From Porticoccaceae bacterium UBA4026 (GTDB lineage Bacteria; Pseudomonadota; Gammaproteobacteria; Pseudomonadales; Porticoccaceae), in the NCBI GenBank assembly GCA_002382445.1, contig DGAQ01000074.1, forward strand, positions 35,973 through 75,907: a DNA stretch of 39,935 bases. The letters are read 5' to 3'. Position 1 is the first letter of the stretch, and each line of letters begins with the position of its first letter. The position numbers were made by a program, and so were the translations under genes. A model generated the notes under the pieces. It was not told the DNA's origin, searched no databases, and saw only the letters and a list, made by a program, of their open reading frames with translations. Shown piece by piece: positions 1-8,872 of the stretch.

Positions 1-38
1 CTGGAACACCTGGAACACCTGGATTACCTGGAACACCT
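1..38 (+). repeat. 9-bp tandem repeat encoding Gly-Thr-Pro
   Basis: Near-identical ggaacacct units follow one another, one of them changed to ggattacct, and encode collagen-like GTP/GLP triplets. The array continues left of the window, so its full copy number is unknown. Such arrays can change length by slippage in steps of three codons without breaking the frame. Confidence 0.7.
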
Positions 39-503
39 GAATCTTCTGGCAGTGAAGATTCCATTGGGGATCTTGATCAATCTCTGGATGATTCACTCGA
101 CGACTTTGATAGCACAGTCTCCGATCAAGGATCATCCGACCAGCCCGCTCAAATTGACATACTAAGCCCCAGTGGTGGTGGTGGCATTGAATCTGATAGC
201 GACCAGCCTCCCTATGAAACGGCGGAGAGTATTGCAGAGAGTGATGCTGGAATCGAAGACCGAGCAGCGGCTGGGCCCGAGTCAAAAGACGATGGTGATG
301 GCGCCAAGGGACAACCTTCAGGCAATAATAGCTCTGCACCTAGTGAAGCAATCGAAGCTCAACCCATTCCAGACGATCTCGGCGATGGTCAAGGGGACAA
401 TATCGTTTTGCGCCAAATAAGAGATGCCGCCAGCCAAGAATCTGACCCCATACTTCGAGAAAGACTTTGGGATGAGTATCGGCGCATCAAAAATGGAAAC
501 TAA
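1..503 (+). CDS. C-terminal part of acidic collagen-like protein (partial)
   Basis: An open frame enters from the left edge with codons beginning at base 3 and ends with TAA at 501-503, giving 166 visible residues. It begins with Gly-Thr-Pro triplets of collagen type (GTPGTPGLPGTP), continues through a long Asp/Ser/Glu-rich disordered stretch with a short Gly run, and ends in a compact charged tail (LRERLWDEYRRIKNGN). The low-complexity middle suggests an extended linker; the conserved-looking tail could be a docking segment. The next gene's ribosome binding site overlaps this stop codon, so it is probably the upstream member of the same operon. The function is not recognised. The start and any signal or membrane segment lie outside the window. 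Confidence 0.75.
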   Translation, partial: GTPGTPGLPGTPESSGSEDSIGDLDQSLDDSLDDFDSTVSDQGSSDQPAQIDILSPSGGGGIESDSDQPPYETAESIAESDAGIEDRAAAGPESKDDGDGAKGQPSGNNSSAPSEAIEAQPIPDDLGDGQGDNIVLRQIRDAASQESDPILRERLWDEYRRIKNGN

Positions 504-513
504 GGAGCACTTG

Positions 514-1752
514 ATGAAATTGATGACTGACTTAGTGACAGGGAATTATTCCTACGGCGGCATGTCACCACGTTTTTTGCTGGTCTCTATAGTCGCCGCG
601 CTGCTATTAATGGTGAATTCACCAACCGTTTTCGCTGCAATAGATAAAGTGACCTCTTCAACCCCTCTGGCGCTTCAGACCCCATCGCGCCCGATGGCTG
701 AAAGCGCGCTGCTTGATGTTGGAATACCTGCGTTCAATGATGGTCTTAGCCTAACCGATGAAGACGACACGGTATTCCCTGAGGTTCGTTTTGCCGAGGC
801 CATTTATTTCTCTAACCAACTGGCAAAGGTTATGGAAAAAAGTGGCGCCTGGGGCGCTATTAGAGTCACACCCAACGCTCAAGTCATCACCGACGTCTAC
901 ATTACCGGTACCGTTCTTCAGTCAGATGGTGAGGTTTTGGAGCTAGATATTGAGGTGAAAGATACTAGTGGTAAAAAGTGGTTTGCGAAGAAGTATAAAA
1001 AGGTAGTCGGCAAACTAGCCTATGACAGAAAAGCGACATCAAATATTGGTGATCCCTTTCAAAATGTTTTTATTGAGATTGCAAATGATGCCTTAACCTA
1101 TCGAAAGAGATTTAACGAAAAACAGGCGTCCGACCTCAGGGCTATTTCCGAACTGCGCTTCGCTCAACTATTTTCCCCCGAGGCTTTTAATGAGTACATC
1201 ACCCGAGGCCGAGATGGCATCTTAACAATACAACGGTTACCTGCCGAAAACGATAGCTTGTTAACGCGCGTAAAAAAGATAAGGGAACGCGATTATCTGT
1301 ACATTGATACGATGCAAGATTACTACGATGGGTTCTCACAACAGATGCACTTTGCCTATCAAGAGTTCAGGTCTTCCTCCTATGATTCGGTAGTCAAAGC
1401 ACGACAACTTAATCGACAAGGAAATCAACGTATCATTGCAGGTATAGGCTCTATTTTGGCCGGAATATACGGTCGCAGCCAATCCCAAACATCCAGTGAA
1501 GCCTACGCGAGCTCTGCCACGGCGGCGGCGGGTGGTTTTATCTTAAAATCAGGACTGGAGAAAAAACAGCAGTCTGCTGCCTATGATGAAAGTGTCGCTG
1601 AAATGGGTTCATCTTTAGAAACTGAAATTGCTCCCCAGGTGATCGCCTTAGAAGATCGAACGGTGACCCTTACTGGTACAGTTCAAGCGCAGTACGCCCA
1701 ATGGCAGGAGCTTATGCAGAAGATCTACACAAAGGAACGAGGTGCCCTCTAA
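514..1752 (+). CDS. Secreted protein of unknown function
   Basis: This is a 412-residue protein. I chose ATG 514 because AAGGAG sits at 502-507, six bases upstream; the longer frame from 424 lies inside the preceding gene. The N-terminus has a long polar lead and then a hydrophobic core ending in PTVFA-AID, a plausible signal peptidase I site. The middle (about residues 60-150) is predicted by eye to be beta-rich and resembles small envelope accessory folds. Near residues 295-350 a Gly/Ala/Ser-rich stretch (AGIGSILAGIYG, then an Ala-rich segment) looks like a glycine-zipper or amphipathic membrane-associating region. An alternative ATG at 562 would give a tighter signal peptide. The family is not recognised. 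The next gene follows after 16 bases. Confidence 0.75.
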   Translation: MKLMTDLVTGNYSYGGMSPRFLLVSIVAALLLMVNSPTVFAAIDKVTSSTPLALQTPSRPMAESALLDVGIPAFNDGLSLTDEDDTVFPEVRFAEAIYFSNQLAKVMEKSGAWGAIRVTPNAQVITDVYITGTVLQSDGEVLELDIEVKDTSGKKWFAKKYKKVVGKLAYDRKATSNIGDPFQNVFIEIANDALTYRKRFNEKQASDLRAISELRFAQLFSPEAFNEYITRGRDGILTIQRLPAENDSLLTRVKKIRERDYLYIDTMQDYYDGFSQQMHFAYQEFRSSSYDSVVKARQLNRQGNQRIIAGIGSILAGIYGRSQSQTSSEAYASSATAAAGGFILKSGLEKKQQSAAYDESVAEMGSSLETEIAPQVIALEDRTVTLTGTVQAQYAQWQELMQKIYTKERGAL

Positions 1753-1768
1753 GGCCTAACTACAATAA

Positions 1769-3199
1769 ATGACCAACGAACCTAAATCAAATAATCAAAA
1801 TAAGACTCAAAAGCTAGTCATAACAGTACTGTTGCTATTGGTTGTTGCAATAGTAGTCCTGTTGCCTAACTACGTTTCTGAACCATGGGTTGCTGATGAC
1901 AATCAAACCAACGTTAGCCCTCCCATAGCAACGGTTAGTCCCTCCACTACCGCAGAAAAAACCAAGTATCGTCAGGACGCTCAATCAGTTTTAGCCGAGA
2001 TTATAAATATTCGTGATCGATTAAAGAACCAGGCCGTTGAGCGCTGGGGAAACTTAGAATTTCGCCTTGCCTTGCAAGGAATTGACCAGGGCGACGAGCA
2101 ATATCGGTATGGAGACTACCAAAAGGCAATAGAGACTTATCAGCTATCTCTAGCTCAAATGAAAGATCTTCAGTCTGTCGTTCAACAAAAACTTTTGCAG
2201 GCTAAAAATATTAGTCTAACCGCCATCGAATCTGCTGCTGGTGAGTCTGACTCTAAACTTGCCATTAACATGGCAGACCTTGCAATAGCCATAGCCCCCA
2301 ATGATCAAGACGCTCAGATACTGGCTGATAGAGCCAGCAATCTCGACCAGTTAATGGCATTACTCGCTAAGGGGCGAGATAGCCGCGAACAAAACAACTT
2401 AGCATCTGCCAAGGCTGCCTATGAAGAAGCTGTCGCGTTAGATACAAGACACTTAGCGGCAGCGGCTGCCCTTCTCGCAACTAAACAATCTATCACTGAA
2501 CAAAACTTTAGGAATCATATGAGTGATGGCTTTGTCGCCCTAAATAAACTCGACTTCGAGCAGGCATTCACAGCCTTTAGACTGGCCGGTGTCATTCACC
2601 CTGATCACCCAAGCGTTCAGCAAGCTCTAAATCAAGTAACCACCGAGCAATCACAGCAGCTAGTAGATCAACAAATGATCGAAGCAGCTAAGTTTGCTCA
2701 GCAAGAACAATGGCACGAGGCCTTAGCCATATACCAACAACTGCTGCTAACCGACAATAGTCTGACAGATGCAAAGGTGGGTAAAATTTCTGTCTCAATT
2801 CGCGCGACCCTTGACCGGCAAATCGCCACGCTCCTCGACGACCCTCTTTCACTGGCCGCATCTCGCGTTTTCTATAAGGGTAAAAGCTTACTTGCTGATG
2901 CCAAAGGTATTATAAATCCGGGGCCTCGTCTACGACGCCAGATTGATCAACTGGACAAAGCCTTACAATCTTCTCAGATACCTGTAGCGGTCATTATTCA
3001 ATCCGACAATCTAACCCAGATTACCCTTTATAAAGTTGCTGACTTAGGCATCTTTCAACAAACCTCTATTTCATTGAAGCCGGGTCTCTATGTCGCTGCA
3101 GGACAACGTGCTGGCTATCGAGATATAAGGGTAGAGTTTGAAGTTTCTGCGCAGTCTCCCATGGAATCTATCGTGGTCATTTGCTCAGAAAAAATATAA
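1769..3199 (+). CDS. Membrane-anchored TPR-repeat protein
   Basis: This 476-residue protein has one transmembrane helix near residues 15-33 (LVITVLLLLVVAIVVLLP) after a short Lys/Asn-rich cytoplasmic tail, so the rest should be periplasmic. Residues about 65-330 are alpha-helical and show TPR-like signatures, for example YRYGDYQKAIETYQLSLAQM, LASAKAAYEEAVALD and WHEALAIYQQLLLTD. The last 70 or so residues turn to beta structure (LKPGLYVAAGQRAGYRDIRV), similar to a PEGA unit such as those repeated in the next gene. TPR proteins are scaffolds, so an assembly role in the envelope complex encoded around it is likely but inferred. The start is ATG 1769, preceded by AAGGCC. Confidence 0.8.
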   Translation: MTNEPKSNNQNKTQKLVITVLLLLVVAIVVLLPNYVSEPWVADDNQTNVSPPIATVSPSTTAEKTKYRQDAQSVLAEIINIRDRLKNQAVERWGNLEFRLALQGIDQGDEQYRYGDYQKAIETYQLSLAQMKDLQSVVQQKLLQAKNISLTAIESAAGESDSKLAINMADLAIAIAPNDQDAQILADRASNLDQLMALLAKGRDSREQNNLASAKAAYEEAVALDTRHLAAAAALLATKQSITEQNFRNHMSDGFVALNKLDFEQAFTAFRLAGVIHPDHPSVQQALNQVTTEQSQQLVDQQMIEAAKFAQQEQWHEALAIYQQLLLTDNSLTDAKVGKISVSIRATLDRQIATLLDDPLSLAASRVFYKGKSLLADAKGIINPGPRLRRQIDQLDKALQSSQIPVAVIIQSDNLTQITLYKVADLGIFQQTSISLKPGLYVAAGQRAGYRDIRVEFEVSAQSPMESIVVICSEKI

Positions 3200-3350
3200 T
3201 AACTGAATGCCGTCAGCCGCGGAACCGCCGGTCCAATGACTGTTTCAAGCGAAAGCTAATATGCAAAACCTGTTTGTTGCGTATACTTTAAATAACAAAA
3301 ATTGACCTTCGCTCCCTAGTGACTTTGGTCTAAAAAAAGAGCAATAAAAT

Positions 3351-5426
3351 ATGGCAGCTCAAGACAACAAAAATAAGCCTATCAGGAGTGTCGATTTCAG
3401 CCCGATAGAAGCGGGTTTGATTCAAAAATCTGGCCCTCTGTCCTTAGGAATGATAATACTAACTGGGCTTGTGGCGGCTGCCATTGTTATTATGGGTTAT
3501 CTTTATTCCGCCAAAGCGGTGATTTTTAATGTCAATCCAATCAATGCAGACATTGAGATTAAAGGGTTGTCATTTCATATTGGCGACAACTACCTCCTGC
3601 TAAAAGGTGATTATGCCACTACAGCTACTCATCCGGGTTACTACCCTTTGAGTTACCCACTGACTGTGACTGATGAGGATACTCAAGAGGTCACTTTGGC
3701 GTTGAGCCCACTGCCAGGCAATCTCGAAGTGAGCTCTGAACTATCAAATGTTGACGTCTCTATGGATGAGGGAAATCTAACCAGGGTGCCGGGATTATTA
3801 ACAGGCATAGACCGCGGGCTTCACCGCTTTACTTTCAGTAAGCGACGATACTTTCCTTTAGATAAAGAAGTTGATATTCAAGGATTAGATATTACTCAAC
3901 AGATCAGTATTGTATTGCAGCCAGCATGGGGGCAAATGCTATTCACCTCAGAACCCACCGGCGCGACTGTTAGCATAGATGGCGAGGCGATTGGGAAAAC
4001 ACCGATTACCACAGAGGTTCTGGAAACTGGCAGTAACCTCTCTGTAGACTATCCTGGCTACAAAACCTTCACTAAAACCATCACCCTAAAAGCTGGCACT
4101 ACCAGTCAGCACCCCCTAATTCCATTAGATGTCTCAGATGGCAGGCTTAATATTACTACGTTACCTGCAGGGGCAACGGTTACCTTAGATAAGGTTTATT
4201 TAGGGATTTCTCCCTTAACCGTGAATATACCGCCATTTAATCAACAAACCCTCGAATTTTTTCTCGAAGGGTATTTGAAAGCCAACAGATCAGTCAGGGT
4301 TGAGCCAGAACAAATCTCAGTAATTGACCTTCAATTAAAACCTAATATTGGCAGTATTTCTGTAAAGGTTTACCCTGAAAATGCCCAGATAGCGGTCAAT
4401 GGACGCGCACTGGGAACAGGCAGTCAGATACTCTCTTTACCCGCAAAACCCCATAAATTGGAGATTAGCATAGCCGGTTACGAAACCCAGACTATACAGA
4501 TCACTCCACGTCCAGAGCAGCAACAAGATATTAGTATTAAGCTACTGACGCTACAACAGGCCTACTGGTCATCAAGACCTTCGGTTATCAAAAGTTCGGT
4601 GGGCGCTGAATTAAGATTATTTCAACCCAACCAATCCTTTACGCTTGGCGCACCGCGCAGACAACCAGGACGTCGCGCTAATGAAGTTGAACGATTAGTG
4701 CGCTTAGAGCGCCCTTTCTATTTAGGATCGACAGAAATCAGTAACACACAATTTCGACGTTGGAAGGATGAACATAGTTCAGGCGCCGTCAGAGGTATGA
4801 CCCTAGACATGCAAGATCAGCCCGCGGTCAATCTAGCGTGGGAAGAGGCCGCACTATTCTGTAATTGGCTTAGTGAAAAGGAAGGTTTGCCAAGCTTTTA
4901 CCAAATCCAAGATGGCAAAGTTACCCGTTTTGACTGGCAGTCCCATGGCTATCGACTACCGACCGAAGCGGAGTGGGCCTGGGCCGCCAAGATTGATAGT
5001 GAGGGAAAAGCTGTCGTGTTTCCTTGGGAAAATGATCTCTATCCGCCCACTGAGGCCGTCGCTAATTACGCAGACAACAGTGCGTTGAGTTTTCTGCCTT
5101 TTACTATTGCAAACTATAATGACAATTACGCTGTCTCCGCCAATATCGGTAGCTTCAGCCCCAATATTAAAAGTCTCTACAATATGAGCGATAATGTCGC
5201 AGAATGGGTCAATGACTATTATGAGGTACGCCTCCACCGAGGAGATCCTATGGTAGACCCTACCGGAGCAGAATCAGGGAACAGACACGTGATTCGTGGC
5301 GCAAGTTGGGCCTTAGGTTCTCGCACAGAGCTTCGCCTAAGTTTTCGCGAGGCTGGTAGTGGTGGACGAGCCGATGTAGGCTTTAGATTAGCGCGCTATG
5401 TTGATAAGCCAGGAGTCACCCCATGA
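3351..5426 (+). CDS. Membrane-anchored PEGA-repeat protein with C-terminal FGE-sulfatase (SUMF1) fold
   Basis: This is a 691-residue protein. A single transmembrane helix lies near residues 33-54, followed by about five PEGA-type beta repeats (residues 60-400; e.g. FTSEPTGATVSIDGEAIGKT, ITTLPAGATVTLDKVYLG, VKVYPENAQIAVNGRALG). A formylglycine-generating-enzyme fold occupies about 420-685, with hallmarks PFYLGSTEISNTQFRRW, YRLPTEAEWAWAA, NMSDNVAEWVNDYY, VIRGASW and DVGFRLAR. The two catalytic cysteines of true FGE, which lie after the GGSW-like motif, are absent (RGASWALGSRTELRLSFRE). The domain is therefore probably structural, ligand-binding or otherwise non-sulfatase-activating, as in the GldJ/GldK group. 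It follows a 151-base gap, so a separate promoter is possible. Its stop overlaps the next start (ATGA). Confidence 0.88.
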   Translation: MAAQDNKNKPIRSVDFSPIEAGLIQKSGPLSLGMIILTGLVAAAIVIMGYLYSAKAVIFNVNPINADIEIKGLSFHIGDNYLLLKGDYATTATHPGYYPLSYPLTVTDEDTQEVTLALSPLPGNLEVSSELSNVDVSMDEGNLTRVPGLLTGIDRGLHRFTFSKRRYFPLDKEVDIQGLDITQQISIVLQPAWGQMLFTSEPTGATVSIDGEAIGKTPITTEVLETGSNLSVDYPGYKTFTKTITLKAGTTSQHPLIPLDVSDGRLNITTLPAGATVTLDKVYLGISPLTVNIPPFNQQTLEFFLEGYLKANRSVRVEPEQISVIDLQLKPNIGSISVKVYPENAQIAVNGRALGTGSQILSLPAKPHKLEISIAGYETQTIQITPRPEQQQDISIKLLTLQQAYWSSRPSVIKSSVGAELRLFQPNQSFTLGAPRRQPGRRANEVERLVRLERPFYLGSTEISNTQFRRWKDEHSSGAVRGMTLDMQDQPAVNLAWEEAALFCNWLSEKEGLPSFYQIQDGKVTRFDWQSHGYRLPTEAEWAWAAKIDSEGKAVVFPWENDLYPPTEAVANYADNSALSFLPFTIANYNDNYAVSANIGSFSPNIKSLYNMSDNVAEWVNDYYEVRLHRGDPMVDPTGAESGNRHVIRGASWALGSRTELRLSFREAGSGGRADVGFRLARYVDKPGVTP

Positions 5427-5641
5427 GACTAGCATTAGTACTTTTAATGTTGCCCCTGTTGAGTTTTGGTCAACAGATGCCTGAACCTGCCGAACCAATG
5501 GCGGAGGGTGATTCATCCGCTATTGATGTGGAACAGACAAACAAAGAACAGACCACAGAAGAAGACCGAGAAGATACCGACTTTAAGCCAAGTGAGGAAA
5601 TCTCAGAAGATTTTCCAATCTCACTTCCTTATGATATTTGA
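5423..5641 (+). CDS. Short secreted acidic peptide
   Basis: This 72-residue product overlaps the previous stop by four bases (ATGA), a sign of translational coupling. The N-terminus (MRLALVLLMLPLLSFG-QQ) is a clean signal peptide. The mature part, about 55 residues, is dominated by Glu, Asp, Ser and Thr with scattered Pro and no Cys. It shows no fold signature and resembles the acidic tail of the partial gene at the left edge. The function is unknown. Its conserved position between the PEGA/FGE protein and the proton-channel gene suggests an accessory or ion-binding subunit, but this is only inferred. Confidence 0.65.
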   Translation: MRLALVLLMLPLLSFGQQMPEPAEPMAEGDSSAIDVEQTNKEQTTEEDREDTDFKPSEEISEDFPISLPYDI

Positions 5642-5688
5642 TCTCCATAATATAAATTTCACAGCCTAGAGAAACAAGGGAATAGCCA

Positions 5689-6495
5689 ATGAAAAGCCCA
5701 ACAGATAGAGCGACCAACGAGATGTTTTTCCAGCTAATTGCGTTGCTGTTGTCGATTATTATTATTCATACTATTTTTGTTACCGTGGTCAGACCCAATG
5801 CGGATAGCACCATACAACGTCATGCGGCGATGGCGGCAGCAGGAGCGGAATACGAAGTACCCCGCTCTTTCTTTATTGTGATCAAAGATTTAGAGCAAGA
5901 ATCCTGTTTTATTTTAATGTTTTGGTCGTTGTCGATTATGGGTTACAAAACTCGTACTGCTATTCGCGAAAAAGCCATGCTTGATTTGCCACTGATAAGT
6001 ATTGCAGAGGGTACTAGAGTATTGCCAGATGATGCGGGTCAATTGGCGCGCCCACTGCAGTCTCTGCCCTCAGCACAGGGTGGTTATCTTTTACCCCGCG
6101 CACTTCAAACCGCACTGTCTCGATTTGAAGTCACCGAAAGCGTGCAATTTGCGGCTGAGGCGGTCAGTACTGTGTGTGACACGGAAAATGATCGACTTGA
6201 CTCAGAACTATCGATGATTCGCTATATCACCTGGGCGATTCCTTCTATTGGTTTTATCGGTACTGTGCGTGGAATTGGTGCGGCACTTGGGCAAGCCCAT
6301 GAGGCAATGCAAGGCAATATCGCCGGGGTTACCGGTAGTCTTGGCGTGGCTTTTAATTCAACCTTTATTGCCCTTCTCATTAGTATGGTTGTGATGTTTT
6401 TTATGCACCAGTTGCAGTTGATGCAAGAGCGTCTGGTGCTAGATTCCCAATCCTATTGCGAAAATAATTTACTTCGTTTTTTAAAAGCTAAATAG
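5689..6495 (+). CDS. MotA/TolQ/ExbB-family proton-channel protein
   Basis: This 268-residue inner-membrane protein has four predicted helices: about 14-34, 70-88, 180-203 and 216-241. The last two carry the family signatures: AIPSIGFIGTVRGIGAAL (compare the P-x-x-G-L-L-G-T-V motif with its pore threonine) and LGVAFNSTFIALLISM (pore-lining Thr in the final helix). A cytoplasmic region of about 90 residues lies between helices 2 and 3, as in MotA. Homologues form pentamers around a dimer of single-helix partners (MotB, ExbD, TolR) and convert proton flow into rotation. No standard MotB/ExbD gene is present; the two downstream VWA proteins have ExbD-like anchors and are the likely partners. AAGGGA precedes ATG 5689. 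Confidence 0.85.
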   Translation: MKSPTDRATNEMFFQLIALLLSIIIIHTIFVTVVRPNADSTIQRHAAMAAAGAEYEVPRSFFIVIKDLEQESCFILMFWSLSIMGYKTRTAIREKAMLDLPLISIAEGTRVLPDDAGQLARPLQSLPSAQGGYLLPRALQTALSRFEVTESVQFAAEAVSTVCDTENDRLDSELSMIRYITWAIPSIGFIGTVRGIGAALGQAHEAMQGNIAGVTGSLGVAFNSTFIALLISMVVMFFMHQLQLMQERLVLDSQSYCENNLLRFLKAK

Positions 6496-6509
6496 GTATC
6501 GGACCACAG

Positions 6510-7799
6510 ATGTCACTGGCTGTCTTAGAACTCAACGATCAGGCGTTGCTCATTCATACTGAACAGGGCCAATGCACCAGTGAGCCCGGTTTTGCCCAAT
6601 TAACAACCAAAGGTATTGAAACCGGTGAAGTCGCTCGAAGCGTAGCTTGGCGTTCACCTCAAGCGAGCTTTAATCAATACTGGCGTCAACTGAATCAACT
6701 GCCACTGCCTAGCAGCCAGCGTTGGGCAAGGCATAACGCTGATATTGCATTTGCTCAAATCCAACAGCTATTACATGCAGTTAATAGGCCGCAACAATTA
6801 ATTCTTAGCGTCCCAGGTAGCTTCTCCGACGAGCAGCTGTCATTACTAACGGGATTGGTGAAAGCATCCTCAAGTCAGTTGCACGCGGTAATCGATAGCG
6901 CTCTAGCCGCTGGCTTGGATTGCCAGGATCAAACTTGGATCGTGGAATTGCAGCTTCATCAATCAGTAGTGAGCCTAATTCAACCGCAGAGCCAGAGTGG
7001 TCAGACTTCGATAGAAATCGTGCAACAAGAGCTTATTCCTGATCTTGGTATCATGACAATTTACAACTCAGTTGCCCGACATATCAGTAACAGATTAATT
7101 ACCGATCACCGTTATGAACCCTTACACAGCTCCGAAGGCGAACAAACTATTTATGACCAAATACCCACCTGGCTATCGACCTTAGCGATTAAGCCGGAGA
7201 TCACTATTAACATAAGTTCGCCCAAAGGTGAGCTTCCCTTGGTATTAGGTAAAAATGAGATAGCAGAGTTAATTGAGGGTCGACTTTCTAAACTGACTGA
7301 CATTCTTAAAACGTCTGGAAGAACTGAAGTGCATTTTACCCAAAGTGGCGCCCTTATTAGTCAACTAGTATCTCGCTTTGCAACTGCACAGCTTCTCAGC
7401 GCGACTCAAGGATCTCAAAATTGTTTTTTAGCTAGAGAGCAAATCTCTTTAGAAAGTGAGCAACTGCACCGCATTAGATCACTGAAAACGGGTTTATTAT
7501 CAGATAATATAAAAGTAAATCATACCCAAAAAGAGCCCTGTGCCTCTCACTTGCTGTATGAAAATCATGCTTGGTCGCTGGCAACAGCCCTCAGTATTTA
7601 TCTAAAAAATGATCAGCTCTCTATCAAAGCCGGATCAGATGAGAACGCTGCACTGGTCGTAGTGATCAAGGATTCAGATTTATGCATGCTCCATCAGCAA
7701 CCAGGCATCGAGGTTACATTGCCGAGAGACTGCCAGCCCGGAAGCGCCATTGTCATTGCAGGCCACCCCGTTAACCTAATCGAGGTTAACCATGCCTAA
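6510..7799 (+). CDS. Degenerate Hsp70/actin-fold (ASKHA-like) protein
   Basis: This 429-residue protein has no signal peptide or membrane helix and is probably cytoplasmic. It begins LAVLELNDQALLI, where ASKHA proteins have the phosphate-1 loop. It then has LILSVPGSFSDEQLSLLTGLVKASSSQ followed by a segment ending SALAAGL, which matches the order and pattern of the Hsp70 region around VPAYFND...AGL...EPTAAAL. The usual Asp/Gly/Thr nucleotide-binding residues are weak, so ATP binding is doubtful. The last 60 residues look beta-rich and may be a separate small domain. It overlaps the first VWA gene by eight bases, which places it in the same operon and suggests a cytoplasmic partner or assembly factor. 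The fold assignment is tentative. Confidence 0.55.
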   Translation: MSLAVLELNDQALLIHTEQGQCTSEPGFAQLTTKGIETGEVARSVAWRSPQASFNQYWRQLNQLPLPSSQRWARHNADIAFAQIQQLLHAVNRPQQLILSVPGSFSDEQLSLLTGLVKASSSQLHAVIDSALAAGLDCQDQTWIVELQLHQSVVSLIQPQSQSGQTSIEIVQQELIPDLGIMTIYNSVARHISNRLITDHRYEPLHSSEGEQTIYDQIPTWLSTLAIKPEITINISSPKGELPLVLGKNEIAELIEGRLSKLTDILKTSGRTEVHFTQSGALISQLVSRFATAQLLSATQGSQNCFLAREQISLESEQLHRIRSLKTGLLSDNIKVNHTQKEPCASHLLYENHAWSLATALSIYLKNDQLSIKAGSDENAALVVVIKDSDLCMLHQQPGIEVTLPRDCQPGSAIVIAGHPVNLIEVNHA

Positions 7800-8847
7800 A
7801 AAACGGCGCAATATTGCCTTTAGCTTGTCGTTCCTGGACATAATGGCCTGTGGTTTTGGTGCTGTGACACTCTTATTTTTAATCCTTCGTCACAATGCCA
7901 CTGAAGTAATAACACCCGACGAAAGTCTGGCAGCTGAGGTTGATTTGTTACAAATGGATATTCGCCAAGCGACAGAGGAGAGAGTTGAATTACTCAATAG
8001 CTTAGAGAAAATTAAATCAGATCTTGTGGAAGCGCAGGGCCTCTCAGCAAGAGTCATTACCGCACTGGAGGAACAAGAAAATAGCATCCAGGAAGATCCT
8101 AATGACCTGGACAAACTTCGCCAGCAAGTTGAACAATTAGAACAAGAAACCGCTCAAATGGAGGAGATCGAATTTGGTGATAGCGTGCGCCAATTTAGTG
8201 GTGATGGGGTCAGACAGTATCTTACCGGCCTTAAATTAGGCGGCGAGCGTGTCCTTATCCTGGTGGATGGTTCCGCCAGCATGCTTGCAGATACCGTCGT
8301 CAATGCGTTGCGAAGACGTAATATGGACGACAGTCAAAAAAAGCAATCACCCAAATGGCAGTGGACGCTGCGGACAGTGGAATGGTTACTGGCCCAGTTG
8401 CCGCCAAGTAGTCGCTATCAGCTGTATATCTTTAATGCCCAAGCAACAGTCGCGACGCCGGGGTCTGAAGGTGTTTGGCTAGATGCTGCAGATTCTCTAG
8501 CCTTGGAAACATCGATGCAAGATATTTGGAGCTACACACCCAATTCTGGCACTAGCTTGGTTAATGCATTTAATGTGATAGCCGATTTTGATAATCAGCC
8601 TGATAATATTTTTATACTCACTGATGGCCTACCAACAATGAGTGAAACCGCGCCAAAAGATTATATGGTTACTGGCAGTCAAAGGCGCAAACATTTCAAT
8701 GTTGCGCTGACCAAAATCCCCTTGGGAATTTCAGTGAATACTATTTTGTTCCCCATGGAAGGAGACCCCGAGGCCGCGGCGCTCTATTGGCAGTTAGCTT
8801 TAGATACCCAAGGCGCCTTTATTGCACCATCAAGGGATTGGCCATAA
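7792..8847 (+). CDS. Membrane-anchored VWA-domain protein with ExbD-like anchor (first copy)
   Basis: This is a 351-residue protein. After a basic cytoplasmic tip comes one helix (about 11-33) starting FSLSFLDIMACGFGA, with Asp16 at the position where ExbD/TolR have their proton-carrying Asp (FIDVM). Residues 42-125 form a Glu/Gln/Leu-rich coiled coil. The VWA domain starts near 150 with a complete metal site: Asp159-Gly-Ser161-Ala-Ser163, SGTS near 257, and LTDG in the last third. VWA domains bind protein ligands through Mg2+. The start is ATG 7792 with GAGG six bases upstream, overlapping the previous gene by eight bases. Together with the next gene it could form the central dimer of a proton-driven motor. 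That role is inferred. Confidence 0.82.
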   Translation: MPKKRRNIAFSLSFLDIMACGFGAVTLLFLILRHNATEVITPDESLAAEVDLLQMDIRQATEERVELLNSLEKIKSDLVEAQGLSARVITALEEQENSIQEDPNDLDKLRQQVEQLEQETAQMEEIEFGDSVRQFSGDGVRQYLTGLKLGGERVLILVDGSASMLADTVVNALRRRNMDDSQKKQSPKWQWTLRTVEWLLAQLPPSSRYQLYIFNAQATVATPGSEGVWLDAADSLALETSMQDIWSYTPNSGTSLVNAFNVIADFDNQPDNIFILTDGLPTMSETAPKDYMVTGSQRRKHFNVALTKIPLGISVNTILFPMEGDPEAAALYWQLALDTQGAFIAPSRDWP

Positions 8848-8872
8848 TGGGAAATTTAAAAGATATTCCTCA

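Noticed and set aside
172..420. Small ORF inside the first gene
   Set aside because: It is an out-of-frame shadow of the acidic collagen-like gene; its composition is not protein-like.
424..513. Longer start for the secreted protein at 514
   Set aside because: It lies within the coding end of the preceding gene, lacks a ribosome binding site and would bury the signal peptide.
3200..3350. Promoter (TATACT at 3282-3287) and GC-rich hairpin near 3215
   Set aside because: No -35 at the right distance and no T-run after the hairpin; the gap may hold a promoter but I cannot support one.
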